From Polynucleobacter sp. TUM22923 (GTDB taxonomy: Bacteria > Pseudomonadota > Gammaproteobacteria > Burkholderiales > Burkholderiaceae): DNA of 64,000 bases. Numbering within the stretch: position 1 is the first letter of the stretch; every line of letters begins with the position of its first letter. Made by a program: the position numbers and the translations under genes. The stretch is taken from contig NZ_AP027274.1 in the NCBI RefSeq assembly GCF_030295705.1, positions 1,612,001 through 1,676,000 of the forward strand, read 5' to 3'. The notes beneath the pieces are model-generated. The model had not been told where the DNA came from. It did no database searches and worked only from the letters and a program-made list of their open reading frames with translations. This document shows positions 8,602 to 17,000 of this stretch, in pieces.

Positions 8602-10039
8602 TAATGATCTTGACTGTCGCTGTGTCGCGCAATTCACGTAACCAGTCTTGATAGGCTTGGTCGAACTTACGCTCCCGAATCGCTGCACGGGCAAACTGAC
8701 GCTGTTTCTCTATAGTCAATTGCGCCTCACGACGTTCAAGCACCTGAATTAAGTGCCAGCCAAACTCCGTTTTTACTGGATTACTGACTTCCCCAATTTG
8801 CAGGCGATTCATTGCCTGATCAAACTCAGGTACTAAATCTCCTGGCCCCATCCAGCCGAGATTTCCACCATTCGCAGCCGAGCCATCTTCAGAATATTTT
8901 TTAGCCAGCTCACCAAAGTCTGCCGTTTTAGCGCGCACTTGATCTCGATAACCCGCTAAACGTCTCTCGGCATCTTGGTCTGTTAAGCCCTCACGGCTCC
9001 GCAGCAAAATATGACGGGACATTGTCTGCGTCACCATAATGTTCTGAGGCGTAGTAGGTGTACCTTCTTGAGGAGCGGCTTGCTGAGGCTCAGCATTGGC
9101 AACTAGCGCACGACGATCTAATACTTTCAAGACATGGTAACCAGCAGGACTTTTAACCACCGCATTGGCAACCTGACCGCTACCTGTATTTCTAATAGCA
9201 TCGTAAAATAACTGTGGAAGGCGGTCGGGCGTGCGATAGCCCAATTCCTGAAACTTAATCTTGGGATTATCTTTTGCAGCTAAGGCGCCCAACTGCAAGA
9301 AATCGACATCTCCTCGGGCATCCCGCAATAAAGACTCTGCCTTTTTCTTTGCCTCTGCCTGAGCGCCCGCTCCTGCAGCGGCATCAGCTGGAATAAAGAT
9401 CTGCGCCACATCTATTTCTTCTGGCTCACCCTTGCCCGCTGGGGTAGATCGAGTAGTGCCTGTGCCTGTGCCTGCCCCTGCGCCTGCGACAGCACGATTG
9501 CGATCAGTAATAAAGTTATCAATTTCTGCATCAGAAATTTTGACTTTAGCCTCTACTTCACGTTCACGATACCGACTCAAAATGACATCGTCACGCAACA
9601 TTTGTCGGTAACGCTCATAAGTACTGCCAGTAGCAACAATTTTGACTTTCAATTCAGCAAGTGAAAGTTTGTTCTTTACAGCAATGTCTCCGATAATTTT
9701 ATCGAGCTCTTTGTTGCTTACAGAAACTCCTTCTTGCTCTGCATTTTGTAATTGAATTTTTTCAATAATCAAACGCTCTAATACAGTCTTACGCAACGTA
9801 GCAGCATCAGGCAGTTTGCCTCCCTGTTTTTGTAGGGCCGCGATACGATCATCAATTTCTTTGCGGGTCACAAAGCCGGTATTGACTACGGCAGCCACAC
9901 CATCAATATTCCGAATTTTGCTTTCTACAGTTGGCGCAGTCTTTGGACTGTTTTGCGCCAAAGCGAACTGTGGCAGTAAGGAAGCGCCAAGCCAAAGAAT
10001 GGCAGCTAAGGCTTGTTTGAATGAAGTGCTATGCATCAT
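8570..10039 (-). CDS. surA: Periplasmic chaperone and peptidyl-prolyl isomerase SurA
   Basis: SurA (489 aa) escorts outer-membrane proteins, including LptD, through the periplasm. Residues 1-28 form a signal peptide ending ALAQ. A SurA N-terminal chaperone domain follows (VAAVVNTGFVTRKEIDDR), then two parvulin-type domains. The second is the better conserved (SRHILLRSREG, YSEDGSAANGGNLGW). Between the chaperone domain and the first parvulin domain sits a Gly/Ala/Thr-rich linker encoded by a hexamer repeat at 9455-9490. The start overlaps the lptD stop by 4 nt. Co-transcription with lptD, its main client, is the usual arrangement. Confidence 0.96.
   Translation of the reverse strand: MMHSTSFKQALAAILWLGASLLPQFALAQNSPKTAPTVESKIRNIDGVAAVVNTGFVTRKEIDDRIAALQKQGGKLPDAATLRKTVLERLIIEKIQLQNAEQEGVSVSNKELDKIIGDIAVKNKLSLAELKVKIVATGSTYERYRQMLRDDVILSRYREREVEAKVKISDAEIDNFITDRNRAVAGAGAGTGTGTTRSTPAGKGEPEEIDVAQIFIPADAAAGAGAQAEAKKKAESLLRDARGDVDFLQLGALAAKDNPKIKFQELGYRTPDRLPQLFYDAIRNTGSGQVANAVVKSPAGYHVLKVLDRRALVANAEPQQAAPQEGTPTTPQNIMVTQTMSRHILLRSREGLTDQDAERRLAGYRDQVRAKTADFGELAKKYSEDGSAANGGNLGWMGPGDLVPEFDQAMNRLQIGEVSNPVKTEFGWHLIQVLERREAQLTIEKQRQFARAAIRERKFDQAYQDWLRELRDTATVKIINADDPASSPR
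9455..9490. repeat. Imperfect hexanucleotide tandem repeat inside surA
   Basis: Six consecutive hexamers of the form TGNNCC lie in register (AGTGCC, TGTGCC twice, TGCCCC, TGCGCC, TGCGAC). On the coding strand they encode alternating Gly-Ala and Gly-Thr pairs in the linker before the first parvulin domain of SurA. Because each unit is six bases, gain or loss would lengthen or shorten the linker by two residues without breaking the frame. Confidence 0.85.
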
Positions 10040-12564
10040 TGATAGTTCTCATATATTGAAGGCGGTATAGGCTTAGAGGTAGGCAGATATCCTGGGATAT
10101 TTAGCTTCATGATATCAACTGGATTACTTCCGGCGCTACCAAAGCCCCTAAATTCAATTTGGAATAAAACCTGCGTGGTGGTAATTTGTGAAGTATTGAG
10201 TACTTGTGAGTAGGCACCTCTGAATGTCCAGCAGTCCCGCATCCACTCAAGCGCAACCAAAGTATTTAGTGTTTTTGTTGATAAGGCGTCGTAGCCCCAA
10301 CGCCCTAGAACCGAAACCTCACGCGTCAAGGGCCATTGGCCGGACACGTTATATTGGTCGGTAGTGGTCTGAGCTAGCGTCGCTGGAGTGGGTCCAAAGG
10401 ACTGTGTTGGCGGAGTCCAAACATTTCGGTAACCGAAATTAAGACTGCGGCCAGGCGTTGGACGCCAGCTACCACCCACGGTTGTTTGAACAAATTTGTT
10501 TAACTGGGTGTTGTACTGCCCAAACATATCAGCACTAAAGTTACCAAGTAGGCGTATCGATCCCGAGCCCAAAGTGTCAGAATAGGTACTTGGGTTAATG
10601 ATGTTGCCGTTCAATCCCACTTTTTGAGGCGTGAACGACTGTCTTTGAGCAAGAGTGACGTTGGCACGCTCCGCGCCAGTACCCGCCTCAATCATGCGAC
10701 TCGTGATGCCCCCAGTTAACTTGTTGTTGTCGGCAATGCGATCATTACCGACGAACGTGTTTTCACTAAAAATCTGGGTTACACCAAAGCCGGCATCGGA
10801 AGTATCAAATAGAGGTGTCATTGCCTGACTTTGATATGGGGTATACACATAATAGGCTCGGGGCTCCATTGTGAGCAGCATGTCACGCCCAAAAAATCCT
10901 TTGAGTTCTGCCGCATCTCTTTCGAATGACAAACCTGAATCTAAGCTCAGTGTAGGAATAGCAAACCCTTGGGGAGGTGGCGCACCCAGCGTTACGGACG
11001 TTGCCGCGTAGTTATTCGCCTGAAAGCTCACCTTAGGGGTCACGTAATAACCCGGTGTAATTTGAGGTAAGGCCATAGCGCCTTTAATGACTGTCCGGTC
11101 AGCCTGGCTATATAAGTAGCCTGCTGGAGCTGCCGCTAAATTACTGTTCACGTTATAGGAAAACCGCGTGTAATCCGTTGAGAAGGTGGTTACTGGCCCA
11201 GAAGGCAAAGCAAGGTACTTTCCAGAGGCATCGGCTACTGTGGGGGTAAGGCGATTACTGTAGCTCGCATTGACGTTCGGCAATATGTTGTAAGGTGACT
11301 GAACAGTCACCGTTGGATCGGGTTGCAAGGTTTGGAAGGTTAATGCTCTGGCAGATACATTCCAATTACTTAAACTTCCCGTCAAACCTTTCGTGGTGCC
11401 CACTTCTTGACGAAACTGGCTAGTCACCGCACCAGCGATACTTTGTGAAAAGTCGGTGGGATATAAATTGTCAGAAACGCGAGCGACGTTGGCATAACCA
11501 GTCCACGCCCCTGCAATTGGAATGCCGCCCATCCCCAATAAAGCGCCACTGAAATTTTGTCTTTGTTGCCAGTCATACCGCCAACGATCCGTGCCGGTTT
11601 TGCGATCGTACGGGAGATAGTCGCCAGCTAAGGTGCCCGCATACTGTTGATCTAGGAATTGGTACTTCGCGCCCAACTGAACACCACGTTGACCCATCAC
11701 ACGAGGTAACAATAGTAAATCTCGGTTTGGTGCGATATTGGCATAGTAGGGCTGAGTGATATCGATACCGTTTCTGGAGCTATAGCCTGCAACAGGCGCC
11801 AAAATTCCGGATCGACGCTCCTTGGAGGTTGGTGCTGTGAAATAGGGAACATAGGCAATCGGCACGTCGAAAAATCGCATTACCCCATGAGTGCCAACCA
11901 TCTCTTTTTGCTCGTTGTCGATTTCAAGCGTGCTAGCCGTGAAATACCAATCTAAGTTTTCTGGAGTGCAAGTTGTATAAGTGGCTTTATCGAAAACAAA
12001 AACATCTGCAGTTTGGATCGTTAATTTATTCGCAGTGCCACTAGCGCGATTATCTTTAAGCTCATAAGTGGGTGAATCCATTTCACCTTCACGTGCATCC
12101 ACCTTAAATCGTGCCTTAGGCCCCTTAAAAGAAGCGTTGCCTTTAGATAGCTCCGTATTGCCAACTAAGTTTGCTACATCAGAGTCAGGGTCGTATTTAA
12201 TTTCATCGGCTTTAAGAACCGCGCCATTACGGCGAATTTGTGCGCGACCTTTTAAACGCATCTCGCGATCGACTACTCCATCTATTGAATCGCTGGAGGT
12301 AAAAGTGAGCGCTTTACCGTCTTCGATTGGCTTACCAACACGCAACTGGTCGTCTAATTTCAAAATCGTAACGGCACCACGATCAGGTATCAAAATAGCA
12401 TTTGCAGAATTGCTTAATGACTGCGAAGTGGGTGGCAATGGAGTGGGTGCCTGAGCTGCCCCAGGAAGCGCAAATTGTGACAACACTACCCCCAACATTA
12501 AGCGCAGGGTTGCAGTACAAAAAAGAAGGGCACAAGGGCCGGCACGAAGGCGATAATGACTCAT
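10036..12564 (-). CDS. lptD: LPS-assembly protein LptD (outer-membrane translocon)
   Basis: LptD (842 aa) forms the outer-membrane beta-barrel that places LPS in the outer leaflet, together with LptE. Residues 1-38 look like a signal peptide ending GAAQA. An OstA/LptA-like beta-jellyroll covers about residues 80-230, and the rest is the C-terminal barrel domain. The mature protein appears to have only two cysteines, one after the jellyroll (YTTCTPENLDW) and one near the C-terminus (MRDCWTFRG). The E. coli protein has four. The ATG at 12564 lies only 32 nt from the divergent amgK start, with a perfect TATAAT box in between. surA follows with a 4-nt overlap. Confidence 0.96.
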   Translation of the reverse strand: MSHYRLRAGPCALLFCTATLRLMLGVVLSQFALPGAAQAPTPLPPTSQSLSNSANAILIPDRGAVTILKLDDQLRVGKPIEDGKALTFTSSDSIDGVVDREMRLKGRAQIRRNGAVLKADEIKYDPDSDVANLVGNTELSKGNASFKGPKARFKVDAREGEMDSPTYELKDNRASGTANKLTIQTADVFVFDKATYTTCTPENLDWYFTASTLEIDNEQKEMVGTHGVMRFFDVPIAYVPYFTAPTSKERRSGILAPVAGYSSRNGIDITQPYYANIAPNRDLLLLPRVMGQRGVQLGAKYQFLDQQYAGTLAGDYLPYDRKTGTDRWRYDWQQRQNFSGALLGMGGIPIAGAWTGYANVARVSDNLYPTDFSQSIAGAVTSQFRQEVGTTKGLTGSLSNWNVSARALTFQTLQPDPTVTVQSPYNILPNVNASYSNRLTPTVADASGKYLALPSGPVTTFSTDYTRFSYNVNSNLAAAPAGYLYSQADRTVIKGAMALPQITPGYYVTPKVSFQANNYAATSVTLGAPPPQGFAIPTLSLDSGLSFERDAAELKGFFGRDMLLTMEPRAYYVYTPYQSQAMTPLFDTSDAGFGVTQIFSENTFVGNDRIADNNKLTGGITSRMIEAGTGAERANVTLAQRQSFTPQKVGLNGNIINPSTYSDTLGSGSIRLLGNFSADMFGQYNTQLNKFVQTTVGGSWRPTPGRSLNFGYRNVWTPPTQSFGPTPATLAQTTTDQYNVSGQWPLTREVSVLGRWGYDALSTKTLNTLVALEWMRDCWTFRGAYSQVLNTSQITTTQVLFQIEFRGFGSAGSNPVDIMKLNIPGYLPTSKPIPPSIYENYQ

Positions 12565-12579
12565 AGATCCAGACCCGCT

Positions 12580-12588
12580 TATTATACG
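12580..12588. promoter_or_regulatory. Overlapping divergent -10 boxes for lptD and amgK
   Basis: The 32-base gap between lptD and amgK holds a perfect TATAAT on the minus strand (12586 to 12581). TATTAT and TATACG overlap it on the plus strand (12580-12588). If used, the lptD mRNA would have a leader of about 10 nt and the amgK mRNA a leader of about 2-5 nt. No good -35 is visible in either direction, and any -35 would fall inside the opposite gene. Confidence 0.45.
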
Positions 12589-12596
12589 AATCGACC

Positions 12597-13601
12597 ATGA
12601 CCGACTCCCGCTTAGATACCCTCCGAAACTGGCTAACAGGCCTTGAAGCTAGCTGGCAATTAGATATGTCCACTTTAGCCCCTGCATCTGCAGATGCCAG
12701 CTTTCGTCGGTATTTTCGAATTCACTCCAAAAATCCCGATTTTGGCTCTTTGATCGTAATGGACGCCCCACCCCAATATGAGCCCCTAGACGCCTTTTTG
12801 AAGGTAGATTTATTGCTAGAGGAAGCAGGTTTGTATGTCCCCAAAATCTACGAGAAAAACATTGTCGAAGGATTTCTTCTGCTTGGTGATTTAGGCAATC
12901 AAACTTATTTGGCTGCCCTGAATTCAGAATCAGCAGATGGGCTCTATCAAGATGCAATTGATGCTTTAGTAAAAATGCAACTAGCTAGTCAATCCGATGT
13001 ACTGCCCAACTACGATCAAGCACTACTTCAACGAGAATTAAATTTATTTCCAGAGTGGTACTTAGGAAAACATTTGCACTTGCCCCTAACAGTAGCGCAA
13101 GACTTGCAAATTCAGAATGCTTTTTCCCTCATCATAAAAAATAATTTAGCTCAAGCGAAGGTCTACGTACACCGCGACTTTCATTCACGCAATCTGATGG
13201 TGACTGAAAAAAATAATCCAGGCGTAATCGATTTTCAAGATGCAGTGTATGGACCCATTACCTATGATGCCGCTTCTTTATGGCGCGATGCCTATATTGC
13301 TTGGCCCGAAGAGCGTGTGATTGACTGGGTGATTAAATACTGGGAAGAGGGTCGCAAAGTAGGCCTGGCAATGCCAAATGATTTTGGCCAGTTTTATCGT
13401 GACTTTGAATGGATGGGCTTACAAAGACATCTCAAAGTGTTGGGCATCTTTGCAAGACTCTTTCATCGCGACGGTAAAGAGGCCTACCTCAAGGATATTC
13501 CCTTAGTACTGGAGTACGCGATTGCTACTGCCAATCGATATATTGAATTAAAACCCTTAGCGCGCATCTTAGAATCTACTCGACGTGATCCAGATGCCTG
13601 A
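12597..13601 (+). CDS. amgK: N-acetylmuramate/N-acetylglucosamine 1-kinase (AmgK)
   Basis: This 334-residue protein of the aminoglycoside phosphotransferase fold phosphorylates MurNAc (and GlcNAc) at the anomeric carbon in the peptidoglycan-recycling route first described in Pseudomonas. The kinase motifs are visible: the catalytic loop HRDFHSRN (His192, Asp194) and the metal-binding VIDFQDAVYGP (Asp212). The name rests mainly on context, since murU overlaps its 3' end and lptD is divergent, the same neighbourhood as in Pseudomonas. The ATG at 12597 has no SD. A general sugar or aminoglycoside-like kinase would be the alternative. Confidence 0.88.
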   Translation: MTDSRLDTLRNWLTGLEASWQLDMSTLAPASADASFRRYFRIHSKNPDFGSLIVMDAPPQYEPLDAFLKVDLLLEEAGLYVPKIYEKNIVEGFLLLGDLGNQTYLAALNSESADGLYQDAIDALVKMQLASQSDVLPNYDQALLQRELNLFPEWYLGKHLHLPLTVAQDLQIQNAFSLIIKNNLAQAKVYVHRDFHSRNLMVTEKNNPGVIDFQDAVYGPITYDAASLWRDAYIAWPEERVIDWVIKYWEEGRKVGLAMPNDFGQFYRDFEWMGLQRHLKVLGIFARLFHRDGKEAYLKDIPLVLEYAIATANRYIELKPLARILESTRRDPDA

Positions 13602-14319
13602 TTCAACAGGAGCTAATGCGATTCCTTGTCTTCTTCTGGCGGCAGGCAGAGGTGAGCGTATGCGCCCACTAACCGATGAGACACCAAAACCGCTACTTTC
13701 TATTAAAGATAAATCCTTATTAGCTTGGCATCTAGAGGCATTGAATGCAGCGGGCATCCAAGAGGTTGTTATTAATCACGCATGGCTAGGACAAAAAATT
13801 GAGGATGCGCTTGGTGACGGGCATCAATTTCATTTGAATATCACCTACTCGCCAGAAAAGAATGCATTAGAAACTGCCGGCGGTATACGACAGGCACTGC
13901 CACACCTTAATACAGAGGATTACTTCCTGGTCATCAACGGGGATGTGTTTTGCCCTCATTTTCCGATTGAGCAGCTTTTAAATAAGCTCACCGTTTTACG
14001 GAGCACCCAAAAACCAATCTTGGCACACCTCATCATGGTTCCCAACCCAGCCCATCATCCTGAGGGGGATTTTGACCTTTTGGATTCACGGGTATCCGAA
14101 AATCGATCGGATCAGGGCGAAAAGCTGACCTTTTCAGGTATTGGCCTTTATCACCGGGATCTTTTCAAAAACCTAATAATCGGCAAATCAGCCAAGTTAG
14201 CGCCTTTACTAAGAGATGCCATGAGAGAAAATCAGGTGTCCGGTGAAAAATATACAGGACCATGGCACGATGTAGGTACACCGCAACGATTACAAGAGCT
14301 CAATGCAGCACATGAATAA
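13594..14319 (+). CDS. murU: N-acetylmuramate alpha-1-phosphate uridylyltransferase (MurU)
   Basis: MurU converts MurNAc-1-phosphate to UDP-MurNAc, bypassing de novo synthesis and the target of fosfomycin (MurA). The N-terminal nucleotidyltransferase signature LLAAGRGERMRPLTDETPKP is clear, followed by the metal-binding NGDVF and the C-terminal PWHDVGTPQRL typical of the family. A GTG at 13585 is also in frame, but ATG at 13594 overlaps the amgK stop by 8 nt and fits the family start better (241 aa). pepP overlaps its 3' end. Confidence 0.9.
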   Translation: MPDSTGANAIPCLLLAAGRGERMRPLTDETPKPLLSIKDKSLLAWHLEALNAAGIQEVVINHAWLGQKIEDALGDGHQFHLNITYSPEKNALETAGGIRQALPHLNTEDYFLVINGDVFCPHFPIEQLLNKLTVLRSTQKPILAHLIMVPNPAHHPEGDFDLLDSRVSENRSDQGEKLTFSGIGLYHRDLFKNLIIGKSAKLAPLLRDAMRENQVSGEKYTGPWHDVGTPQRLQELNAAHE

Positions 14320-15685
14320 CAATCTGATCTACCAAGAACGTCGTATTGCCCTAGCAAAGCAAATATGCACCAAAACCGGTGGTGGAATCGCCATTATTTC
14401 AACCGCACCGGAAGCTGCTCGTAATCGCGATAGTGAATTTCCCTACCGCCACGATAGTGATTTCTTTTATCTCACTGGTTTTGAGGAGCCCGGCGCAACA
14501 TTGGTTCTCAATATTAGCGGCAATCAACATCAACCCCAACTTGAATCTCACTTATTTTGTAGACCCAAAGATCCTGAACGAGAAATTTGGGATGGTATTC
14601 GTCTAGGTCCCCAAGCTGCGCCAATTGCTTTAGGAGTGGAGTACGCACACAGCCACCACGATTTAGATCAGAAGCTAAGTGAGCTATTGGCCGATCAAGA
14701 GGCTGTTTATGTTCGGCTATCCGAAAGTGCTGAAGCCGATCGTCGCCTGCGCCACTGGATGAAAAAAGTACGTCAACAAGCCCGTTCTGGCGTAAATCCT
14801 CCATCCGAGTTTCATGATGTTGAAACCCTTATTCATGAAATGCGTTTATTTAAAGACGTCCATGAAATTGACACTATGCGTCGCGCTGCGCAAATTTCTG
14901 CACAAGCCCATGTTCGTGCAATGCAATTTTGCAAGCCGGGCATGCGTGAGTACCATTTAGAAGCTGAACTACTTCATGAGTTCCGCTCTAGTGGGTCACA
15001 AAGTGTTGCTTACAACAGTATTGTGGCTAGTGGTGCCAATGCTTGCATTCTTCACTATCGTGCTGGCGCTGCCGAATTACGCAGTGGCGAGCTTTGCCTC
15101 ATTGATGCAGGATGTGAATTGGATGGCTATGCCTCTGATATCACTCGCACCTTCCCAGTTAATAGAAAATTCACTGGGCCCCAACGAGCGCTTTACAACA
15201 TTACACTTGCGGCACAAGAAGCGGCAATTTCGGCAACCAAGCCCGGCAATACTTTTATGCAGCCACATGAAGCTGCGCTCAAGGTATTAACTCAAGGCCT
15301 ACTTGACGAGCAATTACTTAAATTGTCTGAGCTAGGTTCCTTAGAGAACGCCCTAGAAACTGCTGCCTACCGTCGTTTTTATATGCATCGCACCTCGCAC
15401 TGGCTGGGCATGGATGTCCATGATGTAGGGTCCTATCGCGAAACACTGGCACAAGGGGTAAAGAGTCCAAAAGAGAACCCTTCTCGCATCTTAAAACCTG
15501 GCATGGTTTTAACGATCGAACCTGGTTTATACGTTCGCCCCGCTGATGACATTGATGAAAAATTCTGGAACATTGGCATCCGAATTGAAGATGATGCGGT
15601 AGTCAATGATGTTGCTTGTGAATTGATTTCTCGTGGCGCTCCAGTCGATGCAGATGAAATCGAAGCAGTGATGAAAAATAGTTAA
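14303..15685 (+). CDS. pepP: Xaa-Pro aminopeptidase II
   Basis: This 460-residue cytoplasmic metallopeptidase removes N-terminal residues that precede proline. An N-terminal AMP_N domain (HDSDFFYLTGFEEPGA) is followed by the pita-bread catalytic domain. The dinuclear metal ligands are visible as Asp268, Asp279 (ASDITRTFPV), His366 (HRTSHWLGMDVHDVG), Glu406 (TIEPGLY) and Glu429. The first ATG at 14303 overlaps murU by 17 nt. A second ATG at 14312 overlaps it by 8 nt and is equally plausible. A ubiquinone hydroxylase gene follows after 2 nt, the same pepP-ubiH order as in E. coli. Confidence 0.96.
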   Translation: MQHMNNNLIYQERRIALAKQICTKTGGGIAIISTAPEAARNRDSEFPYRHDSDFFYLTGFEEPGATLVLNISGNQHQPQLESHLFCRPKDPEREIWDGIRLGPQAAPIALGVEYAHSHHDLDQKLSELLADQEAVYVRLSESAEADRRLRHWMKKVRQQARSGVNPPSEFHDVETLIHEMRLFKDVHEIDTMRRAAQISAQAHVRAMQFCKPGMREYHLEAELLHEFRSSGSQSVAYNSIVASGANACILHYRAGAAELRSGELCLIDAGCELDGYASDITRTFPVNRKFTGPQRALYNITLAAQEAAISATKPGNTFMQPHEAALKVLTQGLLDEQLLKLSELGSLENALETAAYRRFYMHRTSHWLGMDVHDVGSYRETLAQGVKSPKENPSRILKPGMVLTIEPGLYVRPADDIDEKFWNIGIRIEDDAVVNDVACELISRGAPVDADEIEAVMKNS

Positions 15686-15687
15686 TC

Positions 15688-16845
15688 ATGAAGTCTGAGA
15701 CTTACGACATTGTGATTCAAGGCGGCGGCCCAGTTGGCCTAGCCTGCGCTGCATGGTGTTTACAGAAATTTCCTGAGGTCAGCCTCACGCTATTGGATCG
15801 CAACCCGATCAATGATGCGGATTTAGTAGCGGGTGATAGTAGAGGCACTGCCCTCTCTCACGGCAGTAAATTACTGCTGGATACGATCCATGCTTGGCCC
15901 AGTGATTGCGCTGATATTCACAGCGTACACGTATCGCAAGCAGGTCGCTTTGGTCGCGCACTCATGAAACGTGAAGAGCTGGATCAAGATGCACTTGGAC
16001 ATATTGTCCGCTACCGTGATATTCACCTTACGCTACGTCTAGCACTGAGAGCAATTCAAGCCCACAGCCCAAATTTTGTATGGCAACAGATTGAGGCAAA
16101 CCAAGACCTTGGCGATATTCATGGGCGAGTTGTGGTGCATGCCGAAGGTGGACTCTTTAAAACCCAAGACTGGGTTGAGTCTGGGCGAGACTATCAGCAA
16201 TCGGCTTTAGTCGGTTTGGTTGAAGTTGAAAAGGCCATCCCTCATCAAGCATGGGAGCGCTTCACCCCGGAAGGTCCTTTAGCAATTCTGCCTAGTCACT
16301 TTGGCCCGCACACACTTAATTTAGTTTGGTGCGCAAGTCCAGATGCCTCACAAGCACGACTCGCATTAGGTGATGCTGATTTTTTACGTAGCCTGCAAAC
16401 AGCATTTGGCTCACGCGTTGGGCAATTTTTAAAAATACGAGATCGCCGCCTTTACGAATTGGGCCTGAACTACCGCAAAGAAATTACCTCTGGTAATGAG
16501 GTGTGGATTGGTAATGCTGCGCAGGCTTTGCACCCTGTAGCTGGTCAAGGTCTTAACCTAGGGTTCAGAGATGCCTATCTCTTGGCGGAAAAGCTCAGCA
16601 TGCTGTTCTCCCTAGCGGATGCACAAAAGACTCCAGCTGCAATTGAAGAGTCCCTGCATGAATATGCCCAAAGCCGAAAAGTAGATCGAATGGCTACTAT
16701 TGGCCTTACGGACTTTATGGCGAGAATCTTTACTTCTGATCTAGTCCCCATCGTATTAGCCCGGGGATTGGCTTTATCGGCTCTACAGTGGCTTCCCCCA
16801 GTCAAAACAGCCTTAGCCCGGCAAATGATGTTTGGTAGGCGCTAA
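15688..16845 (+). CDS. FAD-dependent ubiquinone hydroxylase, UbiH/VisC family
   Basis: This 385-residue flavoprotein monooxygenase of the UbiH/UbiF/COQ6 family hydroxylates the ring of a ubiquinone precursor. The FAD-binding GGGPVGLACAAW motif lies at the N-terminus, and a DSRGTALSHGS segment follows near residue 50. The second FAD motif GNAAQALHPVAGQGLNLGFR is near residue 275. Position next to pepP suggests UbiH (C6 hydroxylation), but the family has several paralogues of differing site preference, so I leave the symbol blank. It starts 2 nt after pepP. The 155-nt gap to dusB holds only weak dyads (16868-16881 and 16908-16932) and no convincing terminator. Confidence 0.88.
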   Translation: MKSETYDIVIQGGGPVGLACAAWCLQKFPEVSLTLLDRNPINDADLVAGDSRGTALSHGSKLLLDTIHAWPSDCADIHSVHVSQAGRFGRALMKREELDQDALGHIVRYRDIHLTLRLALRAIQAHSPNFVWQQIEANQDLGDIHGRVVVHAEGGLFKTQDWVESGRDYQQSALVGLVEVEKAIPHQAWERFTPEGPLAILPSHFGPHTLNLVWCASPDASQARLALGDADFLRSLQTAFGSRVGQFLKIRDRRLYELGLNYRKEITSGNEVWIGNAAQALHPVAGQGLNLGFRDAYLLAEKLSMLFSLADAQKTPAAIEESLHEYAQSRKVDRMATIGLTDFMARIFTSDLVPIVLARGLALSALQWLPPVKTALARQMMFGRR

Positions 16846-17000
16846 GGCTCTGTAATACGCTGACGCACTGGTCAAGACCAGCACGCTTCATGTAATCTTA
16901 TTTCCTTAATCTGCCTATTTTTTAAGCAGATTGAACTCTATTTATGCTAAAGTGACAGCCTTTCCAGCGCTCAATAGATTTGCTTTAGCCAAAAACATCC

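Noticed and set aside
8602..8694. N-terminal extension of pdxA by 31 codons
   Set aside because: The extra residues do not resemble PdxA, and the frame there is simply open within surA. The ATG at 8601 or 8595 fits the family.
12068..12454. 128-codon plus-strand ORF inside lptD
   Set aside because: It is antisense to a conserved gene, serine- and arginine-rich as expected for a complement frame, and has no SD.
16868..16932. Two small inverted repeats between the UbiH-like gene and dusB as a terminator
   Set aside because: The first has a 2-nt loop and no T-run. The second is a 7-bp AT-rich stem with the T-run in its loop rather than after it.
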